Made by a program: the position numbers and the translations under genes
NCBI GenBank assembly: GCA_947623455.1
Contig: OX392532.1
Span: forward strand, 3,927,501-3,991,500
Direction of reading: 5' to 3'
Length of the DNA stretch: 64,000 nucleotides
DNA from: Mimachlamys varia
Taxonomy: Eukaryota; Mollusca; Bivalvia; Pectinida; Pectinidae
Shown: positions 13,001 to 24,435 of the stretch, one piece after another
Layout of the letters: each line of letters starts with the position of its first letter
How positions within the stretch are numbered: the first letter of the stretch is position 1
Notes under the pieces: model-generated
What the model saw: the letters and a program-made list of their open reading frames with translations, nothing else
Database searches by the model: none
What the model was told of the DNA's origin: nothing

Positions 13001-16000
13001 TTAAACTCGCTGTCTAATTCGTTTTGTTCAAAAAAGCTCAAGGAAAAAGTTGAAATTTCAAAATGGTAGCCTGTTTAAACATATTTTCATGGTTTTTGAG
13101 CTTAATCGGGTAGTTGATATGAGAGAAAAAGACTCTTTCATTATGTGTGTATGTAGGATAGGGATATTCCACCCTCGGGATCACAAAATGTGGTAAAACC
13201 CTCGGCAAGCCTCGGGTTTCACCACATTTTGTGACCCCTCGGGTGGAATATCCCTATCCTACATACACGCATATGAAAAAGTCTTATATTATTCTGATCA
13301 TTGTCAGAAAAAAAACGATTTTCTTATACATTTTACCCTTAATATTAGCAGTGTAAATTTTGAAATAAACACGAAACGAGAACAACATTTAATGCAGGTG
13401 TATATATCATTCTTTTAGAATCAGTTTAAATGTTAGTTTCTTAACACATATGTTTCAAAAGTTGTTAGATGCATTACTGTATATGTACGTGTATCTTGAA
13501 CTATTTGCAAAACAAAGTACACACTGCAAGAATCATAAACAACGTAAATCACATCATCAGAAAGTGCATCCTCTGAAATGAACTGCAAATGTTGAGTATA
13601 ATATCATTAAACGAAATGTAGTCTTCGTTCCCCAATATACCATTACTTTGGTGTTTAGATATAAATTCGACGACCCCAAATTCCAACATTACTTGGATAT
13701 AGACAACCAGTTTGTGGCAGAGTTTGGAATGGGATTTATAGAGGACCTGTTTCCAGTTCTGGCGAAGGTTTGGCCAACCAAACGATACAAAAAAGTTATA
13801 AGCTTATTTGGGGAGCTCCTTCACTATATCAACGGTGAGCTGCAAGCTCACAAACAAGACTTTGATGAAGGTTAGTGTTAGCTTTGCTTAATAATCTATA
13901 CTTTAACCATCTGTATATATTTACATTCTGATTATTTTCTTCTTTTATATGAATATACTAACTGAAAGCAAACACTAGACTATTAATACCGTATGCATAC
14001 ACATCCATTCGCGAGGATTACTTATTGCGTAATATGTTAATCTTGTTCAACGCGGGTTTTGCGGGCCTTATCTTAGCATGGAGAACGCCCTGGCATCAAA
14101 CGCCCAAATTACAATGGTTAATAATTGGCGCCAATTTTACTTAAAATAGGACTGTTCCGCCAATGTCGTTTAAGAAGAACGAGACAGAACAAATGCAGTT
14201 AGTTATTTAGATATTCAAGAAGTAATTACATACTATGTACTTCAATCAAACATTATTGACTAAGATTTACATGGCGGGTGTCGTCGATGAAGCAGAGGAC
14301 GCTTATTCTCCAGGAACACCTGGTCTTATTCTATTGTACTTTTAAGAGGATCTCCATGTTAAATTTTCATTTGTTTCTATTTTGCCTCTAGTTTAATCGA
14401 TTTTGAGTTCGACCTTTGGTTTTGTTGACGCTTTGGTATTCTCTGATCGTATACCACTGAGCGAATGCATCTGCTGGTGGACAGTTTTGTCCCCGAGGCC
14501 ACTCTTCACCCAAGCATGGAAAGAGATACAAAATGCAGTAACATACTAGCTGAGTCGGTAAACCGGGACGATAATCAATGTTTATATCAGCATTTCAATC
14601 TCCCTTACCATTCAATTCTTTCTATGAATGTCCGTATTCTTGAGAAATTGTATCACCCTACGAAGAATTCCACACTCAGCACTCCGTACCGTACACAACG
14701 TGAGGAACTTCTTGGCACTGCTATGCCATATGGATACAATGATCGTATTGATTCGGTGGGAAATCTGTCCTGGATGCAGTCAAATAAATGTAATTTCTGT
14801 GTTAACTCCTCAAAGGTGAAGTTTTCGTAGACATGAGTGTCGGCATTACAAAAGTTTAACATTATGCAGTGTAAAATTTGAAGACCTTATGGTCACTTTA
14901 AATGGACCATAGGGTGTTCGTTGTGTTCGTACGACACTAAATTCACTGTCTCGGACTGCAATAAGAACACTGCAAACCACTCAAACAAAAACTGTTCCAG
15001 ATGACCTTTTGGAACTAGCGTCAAGGCTCCATAAGATTATTGATGATATTGCAGAAATTCGACTATTCCGGCCTGTGTGAACGGACGGCCATTAACTTCC
15101 ATCGACTCAACATTTTATGAATGTCGAATTTGCCAACAAAGGCATTGATGCCATTAATATCAGCAATATCTTGCATCAAAAGTCTATTCGAGCTAACATA
15201 CCACCGTATTTCCGATATAAAAGATCACCTATCTTTTCCTACAGTTATTCTGTACATACATGTATGGCACCTAAGCTTTTCCACTACAAGCAAACACTGC
15301 AACACTTAATTATAGATGACCTTAGGATGACCTCCTCCTTCAGCATATTCATGTTCGTCATCCCCATATTGATATGGCCCAGCTGGCCACATAGTGACCG
15401 GCATTCTGAATATCATCTTAAAAATGATAAAGCTACGGGAGCTTTTCATGAAAGGTCCTAAGTATCTCGAGACTCCATCCATTAAATGGAATGTGAATCT
15501 CAAGATTCTTATGTACTGTGTAGAAGATTACGGCAGACAAAGGGCTAAACGTGAACATGCTGTATACGATTCACTTTCAGAGTGGGTTAAATTTATCTGG
15601 TCCTCTTTTCAGAAATGAATAAGCAGTTTGCGATACAAAACGAAAAATAAACACAAGTCGATATTTCTTGACCCCGATGTTCGAACAACAGTCAGAAAAC
15701 TGTATGACGTACATGTATGTGGTTTTGTCTGCGGAAAAGGCATCTTATGACCTGATCCTGGTTTGCAAACACTATTACTTTCATTGTTTGCAAAAAGAAC
15801 TTGACCTGCTTGATAACCAAGGTTATCTTACCAACGTATTGACTGGTTTTTCGAAAGATGAAATACTTTCCAACCATACATCAGTATAACAATAATTTAA
15901 ATGGGAACTTTCTTTGTCTCACTTTTAGCTAACTTGTTTTTGTTTTCATACGAAGCTAAATTTGGCGACGGGCTTATTAGGACAGGTAACAAAAACCTTG

Positions 16001-19000
16001 CCAAATTTTTCAATTTCACTTTCAGATATATCGACGATGTGTTGTGTATAAACAACAAGAAGTTCATTCCTATTATGTTTAATCGATTTTGCGTTCGGAA
16101 TATGGTTTTGTTGACGCTATGGTATTTTCCGATGTTTTTTCTAAAGTAAACATTTGAACACATGGTTTGAACGCAAACACACGCAAATATGAAAACAAAC
16201 ACTGCAATAGATGAACACAGACGACCGTTGAATAACGCTTTCTTCATCAAGTTCATCTTATGCATCCCCATTGCTATCGTCCAGCTGAAAACATAATAAC
16301 TGGTTATCTGATGTCATTCCTGAAATAAAGCTAAGGGAGCTTTTTATGAAAGGTCATAAGTATCGACACTCCATCCATCAAATTGAATTTGAATTTCAAA
16401 AGACTTATTTGAAAATTATGCCAAACAATGGACAAAACGTGAACATGCTGAACTTGATTCACTTTCAGAGTGGGTGAAATATATATCTCTCATATAATTC
16501 TTGAAACATACGTCAGTATCGCATTTTTTCCAGATATATGTTAATGAGTTTTGGTTACCTTAACTGCACAAGGATCCTTATGAACAGCGTTTCATTACTA
16601 ACTCTTCTAAAGTCCTGGCCAAGTTTTCAGGTTTCCTGGTTAATCTTTCCTTCGTTTATATTTTGTCACTAGTTTAATCGACTTGAGTTCGGATTATGGA
16701 TTTGTTGACACGTTAGTATTCTGTTTTTTTATGTAACCGAAGTTCATTTAAACCGGTATGAACATTAAAAGCTTTATTCAATCATTGTATAACATAGTTC
16801 GCACCACCCATATCTTACAGGTGATTATTTCAAATTAACTAAGAACAGTATTTGTACCGCTAATATTTACTATCCTTATGATCGTATACTCAACAAAACA
16901 AGAATGTTCTAGCAACATATCGTGTGTACATGTAACAGCAATAATGTTTTTTTTATTTTTACAATCAAGGGAACATCCGGGACTTCACCGATTGCCTTCT
17001 TTTGGCGCGGAAAGAGGCTGAGAATGAAGAGGATGCTGAGATAATGGGCGAATTGACAGACGTTCATTTGAGACAAACACTCTCGGATACTTTTCAGGGT
17101 AACGTGTTTCAGCTTTGAGTGTCTAATTGCAACAACTCTATCTAGCTTTTATAGTTTGAAGATTAAATAGTCTAAATACAAACGGACGCTTTTATTATGT
17201 AAACCTTTCCAATAGTTTATCCCTTCGCTATCTTCTCTGTAAACACTATATTTCTGTTTTTGTTTGGATGTTTGTTTGTTCCTTGTTCTTGTGACTGTCA
17301 TGTATATACCTGTACAAGAGAATGAATTTCTTTTAAGTTGTTTCTGTCTGCGGTTGTTTGCTTGCTTTCCTTATTTTTTTTGTTATCGTTGGTCGCCATT
17401 TTCGTCTCATTCTAAAAGTGTACGTATCCGTGTATGAAATGAAAATGGACGTTGTAAGATATGCTCAGTAGTGTGAGTTCTTGCTGTGAATGACATCATG
17501 ATCTCATTTTGAGGTCGGGTTAATTTACTTGGATAGATTTATATGGCGGGTGTCGCCGATGACACAGACGACGCGTATTCTTCCGAAACACCTGGTCTTA
17601 TTCTCTTGTACTTGTCAATGGTCTCCGCTTACATCTTTTTGTCTTCTGAACTCAATACTGATATAAATGCCAACTAATTATCAATCCTGTAAATCCCAAG
17701 CTACATGTATAAAAAATATACAAATAGTATGTGACTATTTCTTTGTACAAATACATTCAGAATATGTTTATATTTTTAGTTTCGTGGTTTTTACAAGCTA
17801 TTTTATGACTTAACAAACAAACGGTATCTTTAAATAAAACGTTAATTGTTGATACCATTGACCGATTACATTGATTATTGGTATGCCCCTTTCAGAGACG
17901 TAAATATTGTTTTTCATTGACAGCTGCATTTGATACGACACGATTTACGATCCAGTGGGCAATACTGTACATGGCAGATAACCAGGACGTACAGAGGAAA
18001 GTACAGGACGAACTGGACAGGGTAGTGGGTATGTATCACAGGTAAAGCAGGGGAACGTTCGATCATATCCACAATGGAAAGTACTGGACGAACTGGACAC
18101 GGTAGTGGGTATATACCACAGGTAAAGTAGGGAAACATTCGATCATATATACAGAGGAGAGTACTGGACGAACTGGACAGAGTGTTGGTTATGTATCACA
18201 GGTAAAATAGGGGAACATTCGATCAGGCTGGTGGTTGTATTCAGGTATCAGAAATTTGGTTTGGTTTGGCTGTATTTTTGTGGAAGTTCTCGAAAACCAG
18301 CACTAGTGGTAGAGGACTCTTTCACACTTTAATCACTTGAACAAACCGTATCCCTATTCGTGTAAGATTTAAAGTGTTTAAGTTTAGAAAAGATAAAAAA
18401 ATCGTTGCTATGTTGAAAATTGATATTTTCAATTATAGATCAACAGCACCATTTGGAATCACTTCTATGTTTCAAGAAATTTATCATTGCTTTTGGAGTT
18501 TGATAAATAGGATCAAAGTGTGACACAGATTTTGCTAAAATTACAGTTCAGTACATATGTAAAACTATTCATCAAAACTTGTTCATGTGACTGTGTAGAG
18601 AATTAAACCATCACACAGAGGACAGTATGACAATGTACATATCACTCTTTGTAAACTGTACAAGGTATACATGTATGTGACCAGTTTTCAATCAGATTAA
18701 TCAATACTCAGCTACAATATCTCCATAACGATTTGTGATGAAAATAAATGTATATGAGTTATCGGCCTGACAATTCGCCTTTAGTTAAAGTGGTTATTTC
18801 ACTAAAGTCTATCTCTGAAACGCAATTAAGATAATGAAAATAAAATTGGGGCAAACAAGTTTGTTTTCAATGCCTGCATTTAACTCCCATTTCTCCTTCT
18901 TTATTTATTTCATTCCACAATACTATTATTACCCTGTTTGCATGTAATACATTTGATGTGTATATTTTCTGAGATACAATTGTATTCAAATTATTCCAAA

Positions 19001-21936
19001 TAACCGTTTTACAGGACGTGACCGTCTTCCCCAGGTAGACGACCGCCCCTCCCTTCCTTACACTGAAGCTACGCTTTACGAAGTGATGCGGATCGCCTCT
19101 GTTGCTCCACTAGGAATGCCACATATGTCCCTCGTAGACTCGTCTGTAGGTAGGTATCACGATTGAGAAATAATCTCCGTAGGCTTAAATAATGTGGTGG
19201 GAAATAACTAGAGATTCAACAATATTGAAAAGACACACAAACAAAAAAAGTGTAATTCGTATTTTTTTTTTTCCAAAACAAATTTCTCACCTTTTCTAAC
19301 ACAAACTGATGCTGGTTTCTTAGAAAGGCAGGTAGTCTTTGTCTTAATACGCCTATGTTCTTTTTGTTTCAAGTCCAAGGGTTTATAATGAGTTGCTAAA
19401 ACGAAATGCATAGTTCGGATGAAAAGAGGAGAAGCAGAACGTATTGAAAATTGGATGTAGTTTTTTTCAGAATTATCCCTGTAGGTCATTAATTCAAACT
19501 GCATGGCCGTGACCATCAAATAACGTAGCAGCCCCTACTGCATTAATTTTGATTTTTTTTGTTGATGTTTGAGGCTACATTTTTTTTCCTACAACAATAT
19601 GTTTTTCTACTCATTTGTTTCTTATTATTTTACTCACAAAAAGTCTTGACACTTGATTTTTGTGTCCCTTCAGCGAAACTTCGTAGGTCATTTAAATTTG
19701 CTACTCATTTGTTTGTTCGCGACGTGACGATTTGGTGTATAACGGCTTGAAGTAGTAAGCTTAATGTAAACTATTCACATTGTCACTTCGCTCCGCCTTA
19801 GTGAAACTTCAAAACTCTGATCCCTTCATTCCTGCATTTTTTTCGATCCTGGCGAAATAATAAATTTTATATATACAACGATGCATTTTACGCTACAGTT
19901 TTTTTGCACAGCCAATGAGAAAAACTATATTATAGCGCTGACAGTTTCAAGCATTTAATGTACTTGACCTTGAAAAGTATTGACGATTTAATATATGTTT
20001 GTCCTAAAATTCTCAAGGCTCGTTTAAAATGTGATAATCAGTCAGACTTCGTGATTTTGAGATGTTTGAGGTCAGTTTGTTCTAAAAAAGACACATCCGT
20101 TATTATGCAACAGTTCATACAAACATCAGCCATAACCTAGACATTACCGAGTGTTGTTCAAGAAACTAATAATCCTAGCTTGCCATCAAGGATCTGATAA
20201 TTAAATACATCACAGTTTTGGTTTCTAGAATAATTTTACACTTTTGATGGGTTTAGATTAGAGCAGAATTGTTAAAGGAAAATTTTCTAAACTTCCTAAA
20301 GTGTGATAATACTCTACAAACCTTAGTGTTAGTCTGAAACTGGTTGTAACACATTATCAGGCACCTTTAGCTTGCATATTTTGGCTCTTATGTCCTTCCC
20401 AAACTTGCTTATTCATTTGAAAATATGTTACCGATCTCATCATCAAATTGCGTGCAATATGTTACGCTTAGTTCTACTTCTATGGAGGCGTTGACAATAT
20501 CCGTAATTAGTTTTCAGCCAGCTTCACATGACTTGCTGCAAAGTATAGTATATTTTGTCAAAACAATGAGTCACTGGGATCAACGTTTTTTTAAGCTAAG
20601 AGGAAATATACTGAAGAAGATATAGTAAGGATGATTGGATTCCTGGTCAACAACATTTTTGTTGAGTTCGGAGGAAATATTTTTCAGCAGACCTTTGGCA
20701 TTCCCATGTGAACAAACTGTGCCCTCTCTTAGCTGACTTGTTTTTGTGTTCATACGAGGCTGAATGTGTGTAAGGCGTTATCAGGACAGGTAACAAAATT
20801 CTTGCCAGATATTTTAATTTCCCTTTCGATATATCAACGATGTGTTGTCTATAAAAAACAAAAAGTTTGCTGACCACGTCGATTGTATATACCTTTCTGA
20901 ACTTTAAATAAAGACACAACAGACTATTCTACATCAGCGCGTAACTCGATCTCTACTTAAACTACAATCAACATGGACAGCTTACTACTAAGCTATTCGA
21001 TAAACTTGATGATTTCTCTTTTTCCGGTCATAAACTGTCCGTTTCTTGATAGCAACATCCCTGCTTCTACAGGCTATGGTGTTTACATGTCTCATGTGAT
21101 GAGATATTCTAGAGCTTGCTCTAGATATCGCGATTTTCGTGATCGATGTCGACTACTGACAAACAAACTAAGAACACAAGGATTCGAGAGATGAATGTTG
21201 ATCAGAACTATGAGCAATTTTATGGTCGCCATATTTGTCTCATTGTAAAACATTATCTTTAAGTGATATGAAGATGGACGTTTTTGAGTATGCTCATTAG
21301 TGTGTTTTCTTGTTGTACATGCGAATGGCGGGTAATGTAAAGTAGGTAACGTAAATATAAGGATTAAGTGTAGTATATTTTGTTGCTTGCATCGGTTGAT
21401 GAAGTCAAGTGAACCTCGTGCAATTGATACACGAACTGCTTCGAAAGTCACTACATTTGCACGAGGTTCACTTGACTTCATCAGCCGATACAAGCAACAA
21501 AATAGACATTCAATGAGTATAATGTAAATAGGTTATCATACATTATAGAGGATATCAATGACACAAACCTACTCTTAATGTTACAGGTGGGTATATCATA
21601 CCCAAGGGTACAACAGTCATTATAAACCACTGGGCGTTACATAATGACCCACGACACTGGAAGGAGCCCTCTAAACTGGACCCTGGGCGGTTTTTGGATT
21701 CGGATGGCTCGTTGGCGAAGAAACCAGAGAGTTGGCTTCCTTTTTCCGCCGGGCGGAGGGTTTGTTTAGGAGAATCTACTGCCAAACCGGAACTCGTGAT
21801 CATCTTTGCCCTTATCTTACACCAGTTTAATATTAAGCTTCCACCAGGGGTCAAGGCCGACTACACTCCAGAGTCTACAGGCTTTGTAGGCTACACCGCC
21901 AACAGATACAAAGTACAAGCAGAAAAACGATTTTAG
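3985..21936 (+). CDS. Cytochrome P450, clan 2 (CYP1/CYP2/CYP17-like), 10 coding exons
   Basis: This is a microsomal heme monooxygenase. Exons derived from splice sites and phase: 3985-4174, 6973-7050, 7274-7372, 11646-11739, 12377-12535, 13659-13870, 16970-17098, 17924-18028, 19015-19149 and 21587-21936. They join without a stop into 1551 nt, 516 residues, a normal family length. Visible motifs: N-terminal membrane anchor (about residues 27-43), proline hinge PKYPPGP (47-53), I-helix AAFDTT (321-326), K-helix ExxR as EVMR (378-381), DPGRF at the PERF position (432-436), and heme motif FSAGRRVCLG with Cys460. The C-helix Trp of the usual WxxxR appears to be Leu142, with Arg146 kept. Exon 2 has a second possible acceptor 9 nt downstream. 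Sequence style suggests the CYP1/CYP17-like side of clan 2. Substrate is unknown, and drug, sterol or fatty-acid oxidation are all possible. The gene appears functional. Confidence 0.9.
4599..5539. mobile_element. Non-autonomous Tc1/mariner-like element with 20-bp TIRs
   Basis: The left end reads CAGTCGTGGGATCGCACAAC. The right end, reverse-complemented, reads CAGTTGTGGTATCGCACAAC. Eighteen of 20 bases match, and each end is flanked by TA (4597-4598 and 5540-5541). CAGT termini with TA duplications are the signature of the Tc1/mariner superfamily. Inside both ends lie clusters of GCACGATG-type subterminal repeats (about 4615-4720 and 5400-5525). No transposase frame is present, so it would need a helper. 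It sits in P450 intron 1. Confidence 0.75.
5540..6972. other. Remainder of P450 intron 1
   Basis: No gene was seen. Near 6295-6352 is a short segment with the palindrome-like GAGGCCCTTGGCCTCTTG, which looks like the terminus of an interspersed repeat. The rest is AT-rich and shows nothing recognisable. Confidence 0.4.
7640..8816. repeat. 45-bp minisatellite (about 26 copies)
   Basis: The unit begins GGCCTACTGAACGTTGTCAG and ends TTGTATATAC. It is 45 bp and repeats about 26 times with little divergence. Early units mostly read TATATATGG and later ones TATATACGG, showing block-wise spread. A 5-bp insertion (GTCAG doubled near 7805) and a 1-bp loss (near 8553) are the only length changes noticed. 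Because 45 is divisible by 3, all frames stay open for hundreds of codons; these are not genes. It lies in P450 intron 3. Confidence 0.95.
8817..9069. other. Spacer between two intronic minisatellites
   Basis: About 250 bp of AT-rich sequence. No gene or repeat was recognised. Confidence 0.5.
9070..11395. repeat. 39-bp minisatellite with ~780-bp higher-order structure (about 59 copies)
   Basis: The unit is GTCTAGTCACATTATATAGA followed by CAAGATGGCGTCACATCAT, 39 bp in all. Diagnostic variant units recur at fixed distance. An ATTTTAATAGAC variant occurs at about 9722, 10502 and 11281. A GACACGAAAGC variant occurs at about 10079 and 10859. A GTCACTT(G/A)ATG variant occurs at about 9663, 10442 and 11222. 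The spacing of 776-781 bp equals 20 units, so about three higher-order copies are present. Long - strand frames across it come from the period being divisible by 3. It lies in P450 intron 3. Confidence 0.95.
12540..13125. other. P450 intron 5, repeat-like segment with CRE-like palindromes
   Basis: Near 12780-12820 is a hairpin with GCTATGTAAG and CTTACATAGC arms. It is followed by two copies of GACGTGACGTCAC (about 12819 and 12849), each containing the CRE-like TGACGTCA core. These may be part of an interspersed repeat rather than gene regulation. Confidence 0.35.
13126..13285. mobile_element. Fold-back (hairpin) element in P450 intron 5
   Basis: Two arms of about 77 bp pair with few mismatches around a loop of only a few bases. 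The left arm includes GTATGTAGGATAGGGATATT and the right arm its reverse complement AATATCCCTATCCTACATAC. No coding capacity. This shape fits a MITE or fold-back transposon remnant. Confidence 0.75.
14028..14150 (+). repeat. Short interspersed repeat, copy 1
   Basis: It contains CATGGAGAACGCCCTGGCAT, then CAAACGCCCAAATT and a ATTGGCGCCAATTTTA segment. A second copy in the same orientation lies at about 51400-51480 in the methyltransferase gene. Class unknown. Confidence 0.5.
14240..16150 (+). mobile_element. Decayed RT retroelement copy, longest body in the window
   Basis: It starts with a 3' tail unit (about 14240-14450), then an element body in several frames. The body has an upstream domain with PYGYNDRIDSVGNLS (about 14725), a NVEFANKGIDAINIS segment (15120), a LFMKGPKYLETPSIKWN segment with KREHAVYDSLSEWVKF (15450-15600), then LLANLFLFSYEAKF and FTFRYIDDVLCINN (15925-16060). 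YIDD is the RT catalytic motif. A deletion removes most of the RT fingers/palm between 15890 and 15900, and frameshifts and stops abound. The family resembles widespread metazoan RT elements, perhaps Penelope-like. I cannot assign it firmly. It lies in P450 intron 6. Confidence 0.7.
16300..16730 (+). mobile_element. Second RT-element fragment in P450 intron 6
   Basis: It repeats the KLRELFMKGHKYRHSIHQ segment seen near 15440 and ends with a degenerate 3' tail (TTTATATTTTGTCACTAG and a GTTGACACGTTAGTATTCT block). Frames are broken. Confidence 0.55.
17533..17620 (+). mobile_element. 3' tail fragment of the RT element
   Basis: It carries ATGGCGGGTGTCGCCGATGA and ACACCTGGTCTTATTCTCTTG, matching the tail unit, but stops after about 90 bp. 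It lies in P450 intron 7. Confidence 0.6.
17991..18225 (+). repeat. Triplicated 80-bp unit covering the end of P450 exon 8 and its splice donor
   Basis: Three tandem copies begin at 17991, 18071 and 18151. The first contains the last 38 nt of exon 8, the donor and about 42 nt of intron. The later copies keep GGACGAACTGGACA and donor-like GTATAT or GTTATG sites. The unit is not a multiple of 3, so use of a later donor would shift the reading frame. Confidence 0.85.
18226..19014. other. Rest of P450 intron 8
   Basis: AT-rich sequence with no recognisable gene or element apart from the exon-8 duplicates just upstream. Confidence 0.4.
20590..21300 (+). mobile_element. Decayed RT-element copy in P450 intron 9
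   Basis: In broken frames it shows RMIGFLVNNIFVEFGGN, a QQTFGIP segment, a degenerate YIDD region near 20835, then the downstream part: PASTGYGVYMSHVMRYSRAC, DRCRLLTNKLRTQGFER and the FYGRH region. It is truncated before the tail unit. Stops within the RT core show it is dead. Confidence 0.65.
21376..21504. mobile_element. Near-perfect 47-bp inverted repeat with 35-nt loop
   Basis: The arms are 21376-21422 and 21458-21504 and match at 45 of 47 bases. Each arm includes TGATGAAGTCAAGTGAACCT or its complement. It lies in P450 intron 9, less than 100 bp upstream of the last exon, so a transcript would form a strong hairpin near the final acceptor. A MITE or fold-back origin is likely; no clear target duplication was seen. 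Confidence 0.8.
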
Positions 21937-22453
21937 GTTTTGCAGCATTATTGAGACCTCCTCGCAGTTAGTCCAATATTTAGACGGATATTTGTTAATT
22001 TGGAAAATATTGACCCACCGCTTTGAAAATATATGTTCGTATACTGTTTTCATATAAACAAAGTATATCTCATAAGAGAAACAACCCCTGATTTTCATTT
22101 AGGTATGTTTCTGGCAATTTTTTTATATCTTGTCTCTTGTTTGACTGAATAGCGTGTATATGTGCTGATCAAACTATTATGTACTAAAACGGAAAAGAAA
22201 TATGTGAGGAGTTGAAGAGCTTCAGGAATCTATTATACCCTTTCTAAATATGACCGCTGTGTCACATGACCTTTCAGAAGTATCATGCAACCCTTTCTCT
22301 TACACATTATTAATATAAAGACAGTGATGTAGTTGTCATAAGCTCGAGTAGGCATATACTCATCGGTAATTGAAAACTAGATCTGGGTTGCTACGCCGGT
22401 TAATTCTATTCCCATGCTCATGTCAATTTCCTTGTAGAATGTATGTTGCATAC

Positions 22454-22459
22454 AATAAA
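22454..22459 (+). terminator. Likely P450 polyadenylation signal
   Basis: AATAAA lies 518 nt after the P450 stop codon. The decayed duplicate downstream keeps an AATAAA at the matching place (25019-25024), which supports it as the ancestral 3' end. Confidence 0.5.
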
Positions 22460-22479
22460 TGGTCTTACAGACTTTAATA

Positions 22480-23639
22480 TAGTTCGTCGATGAAGCAGAA
22501 TGCGCTTACTCTTCTTGAATAACTGGTCTAATTTGGAAATGTAATATGACATAAGGGACGATTTGAAACTGATTATTCGACGCTGTTTCAGTTTTTAGTG
22601 ATCGATTTTGGACTTCCAATTCTGCGAGAATGGTTTTGGGCGTACTTCAACGGCAGATGGGCGTATAGTGTAAGACCAGACTAACTCCTATAAGGGTTCT
22701 GCCTCAGGAACAGTAAGATCTTATTCATCAGTAATAAGCTATGGTTCATAAGTTACATAATTGGATGACCCCACTTTGGTGGTCATTGTCAGTAAACCGA
22801 TGGCAGGTTTAAAACTTCGAAGAGGCTTTGCTGATATAAGGGCCCTATCGCTTACGACACACATCGAAAACAATCATGTATATCCCAGCATATGTTACAT
22901 GTCGTCTAGTTATGAAGCACGCTGTTCAGGAAAGCCTGTTGTTTGGTATTTTTTAGTCTGTTTGGATAAGGGCACATCAGCACCATTGTCTAAATATCTT
23001 TAGAACTTCTACGGTATCTTAGTTAGTGCTTCACAAACGGATCACAGGGAAAGTCAGCTATCTTTTCAATCCCTGATATCATTGGCTCTCCAGTGTGCTA
23101 TTGCTATTTGGAAAACAAGGCCAGGTTTTTCTGGAAGTCAATCATTTGCCTCGGTATACCCTGCTAGGCTTTCAAATCTCACTCAGTTCGATTTTGAGCG
23201 TCTACAACATTGTCATGAAAGAAATTTCAGAAGGAATCATAACACGTTTTGGTAGATGGAAATCGAAAGCGTACTTATCATATATTCGTATCGATAATGT
23301 ACTACCCTTCCAGTAGTTTATACAAGGAGGGTCCTTGATGAGGGGTGTTCATTGTATCCCTTACACCGTTCTTAGTCAAGTTAAGTCTTATCTTGGCTGA
23401 AGTATTCAGAATTGTGGGATCATTTATTGTCTACTGGGCGCATCGAAAGTCGTACAAATAAATATAAAACATTTGATATATAGCCCTATCTAATATAATA
23501 TAATTAACACATAGTGTTATATCATATACAATTCTGAGGAGTTCGCAGGAGCTACCTTATCGGGCGTTAAATATTTGTCCTATAACACCTGGCTAATATC
23601 TCTATATGTGTGTGTAAGTATGCGTGTGTGCTGTACATG
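22480..23639. other. Intergenic stretch downstream of the P450 gene
   Basis: A short RT-element tail fragment (GTCGATGAAGCAGA) lies at about 22486-22540. The rest is not recognised. Open frames at 22761-23003 and 23095-23316 show no domain or splice logic I can support. Confidence 0.4.
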
Positions 23640-23890
23640 AAATGTGTCCTGTTTGTAGAGGGACCGTGTTTCCAACGGCATCTTTTATTGTGCCACATCA
23701 TTCAAATGTTACAGCACAGATACTGCAACATCCATCCCAGACCATTTTATGCTCCACCTGGATTGTTGGAGTTGTGCGGGTAGGAGAAAAATACTCTCTC
23801 TTAATAATCCAAGCGTATGATGATTTCTGGAATCGAACCCTGGCCGCCTGCATCGAAGGCCGGAGTGTTAGCCACTCGACCGATCCGCCC
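23640..23890 (-). mobile_element. tRNA-derived SINE (- strand)
   Basis: Read on the - strand, the head starts GGGCGGATCGGTCGAGTGGC (A-box region). About 45 nt later comes a perfect B box GGTTCGATTCC (at + 23829-23839). A non-tRNA body runs on toward 23640. The head resembles a Leu/Ser-type tRNA but lacks a proper anticodon arm and acceptor stem, so it is a SINE and not a tRNA gene. Confidence 0.65.
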
Positions 23891-24349
23891 ATTGTCCACA
23901 TTATCGTATCCAACCATACACCTTCAAGATCTTTGGGCGAACATCAAATGGTTAGGCAAATGTGGATTGTCCTGGTTTGAAGATTGAGAAGCCCTGAATT
24001 ATTGGTTGAGCCACCATTCTCCACCACATTTCCTTTATTGTTACCCATGCTGTAGGTAATAACTGAACAACACCACCAATATCAGAGTTGTGTGTGGCAT
24101 TGAACATGCTGTCAGTTTATAATAATGTGGTCAGAGATATGTATATATGTACAATGGAGTCGTTGTACATTTATGACAGCAATATAAAGAAAACGAAAAC
24201 GGGTCAATAGGGTAGGTCGAAGGGCAGCTACAAGTGTCGATAGTACACAGTGGATATTACAGGATTGTAGAGGGTTTTTCATTGCTGACGGGGTACATGT
24301 GGGATATATTGGAAATGCAATCGTTTGAATACAATACAGGGAACATTGG

Positions 24350-24435
24350 AAACTCAAGGCCGACTACTCTCCAGAGTCTTCCGGTTTTTTCGCCACATAG
24401 CCAATATATACAAAGTACAGACAGAAAAAAAATTC
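24350..24435 (+). pseudogene. P450 last-exon remnant (duplicated 3' end)
   Basis: CTCAAGGCCGACTACTCTCC and the following bases match the end of P450 exon 10 (21850-21935), including the CCAGAGTCT and TACAAAGTACA segments. Translation gives KADYSPESSGF and then a stop, where the intact gene reads on for 15 more codons. Similarity appears to continue into the 3' flank to about 25024, including the AATAAA. The heme region and all earlier exons are absent. Confidence 0.8.

Noticed and set aside
22761..23316. Possible exons of a second gene downstream of the P450
   Set aside because: No recognisable motif, no consistent splice sites and no similarity to the P450 exons.
23815..23890. A functional tRNA gene
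   Set aside because: The B box is perfect but the acceptor stem and anticodon arm cannot be folded properly; the head continues into a SINE body.
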